Below are positions 61,156 to 64,000 of a stretch of 64,000 nt of DNA, in pieces. A model generated the notes under the pieces. It had not been told where the DNA came from, did not search any database, and was given only the letters and a program-made list of their open reading frames with translations. The first letter of the stretch is position 1; the number at the start of each line of letters is the position of its first letter. The translations under genes and the position numbers were made by a program. The stretch is from Dokdonella sp. (lineage in GTDB: Bacteria; Pseudomonadota; Gammaproteobacteria; Xanthomonadales; Rhodanobacteraceae): NCBI GenBank assembly GCA_024707225.1, contig JANQAE010000002.1:310001-374000 (forward strand). Reading direction: 5' to 3'.

Positions 61156-61232
61156 GCGCCCGTAGCTCAGCCGGATAGAGTAGTGGCTTCCGAAGCCATT
61201 GGTCGGGGGTTCGAATCCCTCCGGGCGCGCCA
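61156..61232 (+). tRNA. tRNA-Arg (anticodon CCG)
   Basis: A full cloverleaf with acceptor GCGCCCG/CGGGCGC, D arm GCTCAGCCGGATAGAGT, anticodon loop TTCCGAA (CCG at 34-36), T arm GGGGGTTCGAATCCCTC, and encoded CCA. Length 77 nt. Confidence 0.96.
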
Positions 61233-61369
61233 TTCTTCTTCGCCGCCGATCACGATCTTCACGTCACAGCTGCCGTGACCGCGCTGGTGAGCTCCTGGCG
61301 TCCGCAAGTCTGCGTACGCTGGCCGGTACAGGCCGGGGCTTCGGAGTTTCGCGCCAGAACGGAGATGAC

Positions 61370-61843
61370 ATGGCCAGGCTCGTATTCGGAATGAACCAGT
61401 CCCTCGACGGCTACGTCGACCACATGGCGTTCGCGCCGAGCGCCGTGTTGTTCCGTCACTTCATCGAAGAAGCCGAAGGTCAGGCGGGCAGCCTGTACGG
61501 TCGCCGCATCTACGAGATCATGCGCTACTGGGACGACGAACACCCCGAGTGGGGTGACGATGAGCGCGCGTTCGCGGCTGCCTGGCGGAAACAGCCCAAA
61601 TGGGTCGTTTCGCGCTCGCTGAAGTCGGTCGGTCCCAATGCCACGCTCGTCGGCGAGGATCTGGAGCGCTCGATCCGCGAGTTGAAGGCCACGCGTGACG
61701 GCGAGATCGAAGTGGCGGGTCCGAAACTGGCGCACAGCCTTACGACGCTCGGTCTGATCGACGAGTACCGAATCTATCTGCATCCCGTCGTGCTCGGTCG
61801 CGGCACGCCCTATTTCGCCGGGCGCGGCCGCCGCTGTGCCTGA
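61370..61843 (+). CDS. dihydrofolate reductase family (YwjB-type) protein, C-terminus shifted
   Basis: 157 residues in the open frame. MARLVFGMNQSLDGYVDHMAF is the RibD/DHFR-like start, and GEDLERSIRELKATRDGEIEVAGPKLAHSLTTLGLIDEYRIYLHPVVLGRGTPYFAG the conserved C-terminal part. Right after YFAG the frame turns into GRGRRCA. One frame over, the family's usual ending continues (ARPPLCLSGSDRIGEDVIRLTYVPG), with a stop at 61897-61899. A missing G in the GGG run at about 61820 would restore it. This group is distinct from classical FolA and its substrate is unclear. GGAGATGAC precedes the ATG. Confidence 0.8.
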   Translation: MARLVFGMNQSLDGYVDHMAFAPSAVLFRHFIEEAEGQAGSLYGRRIYEIMRYWDDEHPEWGDDERAFAAAWRKQPKWVVSRSLKSVGPNATLVGEDLERSIRELKATRDGEIEVAGPKLAHSLTTLGLIDEYRIYLHPVVLGRGTPYFAGRGRRCA

Positions 61844-61899
61844 GCGGCAGCGATCGGATCGGCGAGGATGTGATCCGCTTGACCTACGTGCCGGGCTGA

Positions 61900-62193
61900 G
61901 CCCGATATCGCCACGCATCGCGCCGCGACGGCCACGCGCACGCGATCGACGCGCCCGTGCCGCGCGCACGGGTTTCTCTTCAGCTTGTCGGCCCGCAGCA
62001 GGGCTTCCCCGCGCCGTTGGATGCCGGGCGGCACTGGGCATCCGATCGGGGCCCGGAAGCGCGCTCATGGCGACTGGGCGCAGCCGGGAGCCGGACACCC
62101 CGATGAGAAGGGCCGGGCGGCCGAGACGATGAACCGAGGCGAGCGCGGGCATGTGCGCAGCGCAGCTTTGCAGCGGATCGGCCCGCTTCTCAA
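61900..62193. other. intergenic region without a recognised gene
   Basis: About 290 bp after the DHFR-like gene. It contains the intrinsic terminator listed at 61954 and a second hairpin (GGATGCC / GGCATCC, about 62021-62043). Open frames here are GC-rich shadows without family features. Confidence 0.5.
61954..61980 (+). terminator. intrinsic terminator
   Basis: CCCGTGC / GCACGGG with a CGCGC loop (61954-61972), then TTTCTCTT. It is 55 bp after the stop that the DHFR-like gene would have if its frame were corrected. Confidence 0.7.
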
Positions 62194-62213
62194 CACCATC
62201 CGCATGGATGGTG
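62194..62213. promoter_or_regulatory. inverted repeat, candidate operator of the CopG gene
   Basis: CACCATCC and GGATGGTG are perfect 8-bp arms around GCAT. A related half-site GGATGG follows at 62218-62223. The element is 35 bp upstream of the CopG-type regulator start. Ribbon-helix-helix proteins bind short inverted repeats, so autoregulation is likely (inference). Confidence 0.55.
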
Positions 62214-62247
62214 CTAGGATGGCGAATCGATCCATTGGGGAGCCGAC

Positions 62248-62658
62248 ATGACCGAACAGCGCGCACGGCCGCCGGTCGACAGCGAGAAGATCACGATCAA
62301 CCTCGGCGTCATCGATCTGGGCCAGATCGATCTCCTCGTGCAGGAGGGGTTCTATTCCAACCGCACCGATTTCATTCGCACGGCGATCCGTCAACAGCTG
62401 GGCCTCCATGGCGACGTGCTGCGCCAGGCCGTCGCCCGGCGCACCCTGATCCTGGGTCTGCACGACTACTCGCGCCAGGACCTGGAGGCGGCGCGCGACG
62501 CCGGCCGGCGCCTGCGAATCCAGGCTCTGGGCCTGGTCCGCATCGCCGCCGACGTTTCCCCGGAGCTGGTCCGCGACACCATCGAATCCATCGCGGTGCT
62601 CGGCGTGCTGCAGGCCAGCCCGCAGGTCAAGGCTGCGCTGGCCGACCGCTACCTTTGA
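62248..62658 (+). CDS. CopG/ribbon-helix-helix transcriptional regulator
   Basis: 136 residues. KITINLGVIDLGQIDLLVQEGFYSNRTDFIRTAIRQQL is a ribbon-helix-helix DNA-binding domain of CopG type. The C-terminal ~85 residues are helical and hydrophobic (LRRAVARRTLILGLHDY-type, ending VLQASPQVKAALADRYL), probably for oligomerisation. It starts behind GGGGAG, with an inverted repeat just upstream. It is 12 bp before the esterase gene, so the two form an operon. Confidence 0.88.
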   Translation: MTEQRARPPVDSEKITINLGVIDLGQIDLLVQEGFYSNRTDFIRTAIRQQLGLHGDVLRQAVARRTLILGLHDYSRQDLEAARDAGRRLRIQALGLVRIAADVSPELVRDTIESIAVLGVLQASPQVKAALADRYL

Positions 62659-62670
62659 CAAAGGCATTTC

Positions 62671-63846
62671 ATGAAACCGTTGAACGATGCTCTGCGGCAG
62701 GCCATGCGCCGGATCGGCACCGGCGATCTCCGGGCCGCCACCGCCGGGCTGCTGCGCGATCTGACCGGCGATCGGCCTCCGCCCGCGGGTGACGTCGGCC
62801 ACCCGCGACCCGTGCCGGCCCGCGATGCCTGCGGACGCGCCGGGCCGCCGCCGGTGATCGAGGGCCAGTGGCGGGTGGTCGAGCCTGCTGACCGCAACGC
62901 GACATCCCCTGAAGACCGCATCGGCCCTTCGCGCGAACGCCGGCGCGCGCCGCCGTCCGAGACGGCCGAACGCGCGTTCCGCACGCTGAACTTCTCATGC
63001 GAGGCGGGCAGCGTCGACTACAAGCTCTATGTTCCGGACGGCCTCGAAACGAGGGGTGCGCCGTTGCTGCTGATGCTGCACGGCTGCACGCAGTCGCCGG
63101 AGGATTTCGCGCGCGGCACGCGAATGAATGCACTCGCTCTGGAGCGGGGCTTCGTCGTCGCCTACCCGGAGCAGGCGTCCGATCGCAATCCCAACCGGTG
63201 CTGGAGCTGGTTCAGGCCGGGCGACCAGAAGCGCGGGCAAGGCGAGCCGGCGCTGCTCGCCGCGCTGACGCAGCATCTGACGCGGGTTCACCGCCTCGAC
63301 GACCGCCGCGTGTTCGTCGCGGGACTTTCTGCCGGCGGGGCGATGGCCGCGGTCCTCGCCCATGCGTATCCGGACATCTTCGCGGCGATGGGCGTGCATT
63401 CCGGCTTGCCGGTCGGTGCGGCACACGACGTGGCGTCGGCCTTCACGGCGATGCGGCAGGGACGATCGGTCGCCGCGCAGGGCGGGGCGCGGGCCGGCAC
63501 CGCCACCGCACGCGCCATCGTCTTCCACGGCGATCGCGATGCCACGGTGCATCCGAGCAACGGCTACGACGTCATCGCGCAGATTCTCGACAGCGATACC
63601 GCGGCGGGTTCCGCGCGGACGGACACGCCGGAGCGCGGCGTCTCGAACGGCGGTCGCCGCTACACGCGCATCGTCCACCGACGTGCCGACGACACCGTGG
63701 GCGCCGAGCACTGGATCATCGAGGGCGCCGGCCATGCCTGGTCGGGCGGCGATCCCGCGGGCAGTTTCACGGATGCGGCGGGTCCCGATGCCTCGCAGGA
63801 AATGCTGCGGTTCTTTTCCGACGGTGATCGCCTGCGACGTCGGTGA
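62671..63846 (+). CDS. PHB depolymerase-family esterase
   Basis: 391 residues. A Pro/Arg-rich N-terminal ~100 residues without a clear signal peptide precede an alpha/beta-hydrolase domain. PLLLMLHGCTQSPEDFARGTRMN is the oxyanion region, VAGLSAGGAMAAVLA holds the nucleophile Ser220, FHGDRDATVHPSNG the Asp, and EGAGHAWSGGDPAGSFTDAAGPDASQEMLRFF the His. The closest family is the PHB depolymerase/feruloyl-esterase-like group (LpqC-type). It is controlled by the CopG gene it follows by 12 bp (inference). AAAGG precedes the ATG. 154 bp without a gene follow to the window end. Confidence 0.88.
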   Translation: MKPLNDALRQAMRRIGTGDLRAATAGLLRDLTGDRPPPAGDVGHPRPVPARDACGRAGPPPVIEGQWRVVEPADRNATSPEDRIGPSRERRRAPPSETAERAFRTLNFSCEAGSVDYKLYVPDGLETRGAPLLLMLHGCTQSPEDFARGTRMNALALERGFVVAYPEQASDRNPNRCWSWFRPGDQKRGQGEPALLAALTQHLTRVHRLDDRRVFVAGLSAGGAMAAVLAHAYPDIFAAMGVHSGLPVGAAHDVASAFTAMRQGRSVAAQGGARAGTATARAIVFHGDRDATVHPSNGYDVIAQILDSDTAAGSARTDTPERGVSNGGRRYTRIVHRRADDTVGAEHWIIEGAGHAWSGGDPAGSFTDAAGPDASQEMLRFFSDGDRLRRR

Positions 63847-64000
63847 GCCTGCCGACATCCCGCTGTCGCCGAGCGTGACGAACGCTCGCCGGTGCGTGTC
63901 GGAGGATAGCCGGATACGCGGCGGGCGATCACGCCACTCATCCAGCGAGGCCTTCGGCCCCTCACGGATGGATCGCCTCGCCGGCCCCGGGGCCGCGCGG

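Noticed and set aside
61156-61232. tRNA-Arg as an integration site with an island downstream
   Set aside because: The genes after it (DHFR-like, CopG, esterase) match the composition of the rest, and no integrase or partial tRNA repeat is present.
63847-64000. Short open frames at the right end
   Set aside because: Under 100 codons, GC-rich and without any family features or ribosome binding site.

Overview
The window is about 64 kb of very GC-rich chromosomal DNA with densely packed housekeeping and regulatory genes. It contains no phage, insertion sequence, integron or CRISPR array. The gene content fits a gammaproteobacterium of the Xanthomonadales/Lysobacterales type. Indicators are YcgL, ZapE and a true TatD, an ECF-like sigma factor coupled to a TPR protein kinase, and a TorF-glnK-amtB nitrogen cluster. 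This placement is inferred from gene content, not from a marker-gene tree.

Left part (1-5.7 kb): a secreted protein cut by the window edge, then a sigma factor and a membrane Ser/Thr kinase overlapping by 4 bp. They converge on a coiled-coil/FHA-domain protein, a likely phosphothreonine reader, whose frame is broken once. From 5.9 to 16.9 kb, on the minus strand, lies one tightly overlapping branched-chain amino acid operon: leader peptide - leuA - ilvE - leuC - leuD - leuB - ilvD - ilvC - ilvG - ilvN. A good sigma70 promoter, a Leu/Ile/Val-rich leader peptide and an attenuator hairpin precede leuA.

17-29 kb: a solo ParA ATPase, a thioredoxin-like protein, a secreted GH5 glycosidase, a frameshifted multi-membrane protein, SixA, YceI, a phospholipase D lipoprotein, a YkvA protein, an RDD membrane protein, a thiolase with a divergent 2OG-Fe(II) oxygenase, and an LpxL/HtrB-like acyltransferase. 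29-33 kb holds ntrB-ntrC (ntrC broken once), with an NtrC-type palindrome directly in front of ntrB. 33-40 kb holds a secreted protein, TatD, AMP nucleosidase, an isochorismatase/GlxA-type regulator pair and an M20 amidohydrolase.

39.5-44.7 kb is an iron/heme uptake locus. exbB-exbD-tonB and a TonB-dependent haem-type receptor are divergent around a Fur box, and an unrecognised secreted protein follows the receptor. 44.9-57.5 kb holds a convergent two-component pair, YcgL, a 1112-residue membrane-anchored ankyrin protein, a lipoprotein, a DUF1801 protein, a uracil/hypoxanthine-type DNA glycosylase, a peroxiredoxin, aquaporin Z, ZapE, an alpha/beta hydrolase and AcpH.

57.6-60.3 kb is the TorF-glnK-amtB nitrogen operon. 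Its promoter region has a near-perfect sigma54 promoter, a perfect IHF match and a perfect NtrC palindrome, so the ntrBC genes 28 kb away probably control it. The window ends with a cytochrome c5, tRNA-Arg(CCG), a DHFR-like protein with a shifted C-terminus, and a CopG regulator - PHB-depolymerase-type esterase pair behind an inverted repeat. Four genes carry single frame breaks in C/G-rich runs. Together these look more like sequence errors than true gene decay.
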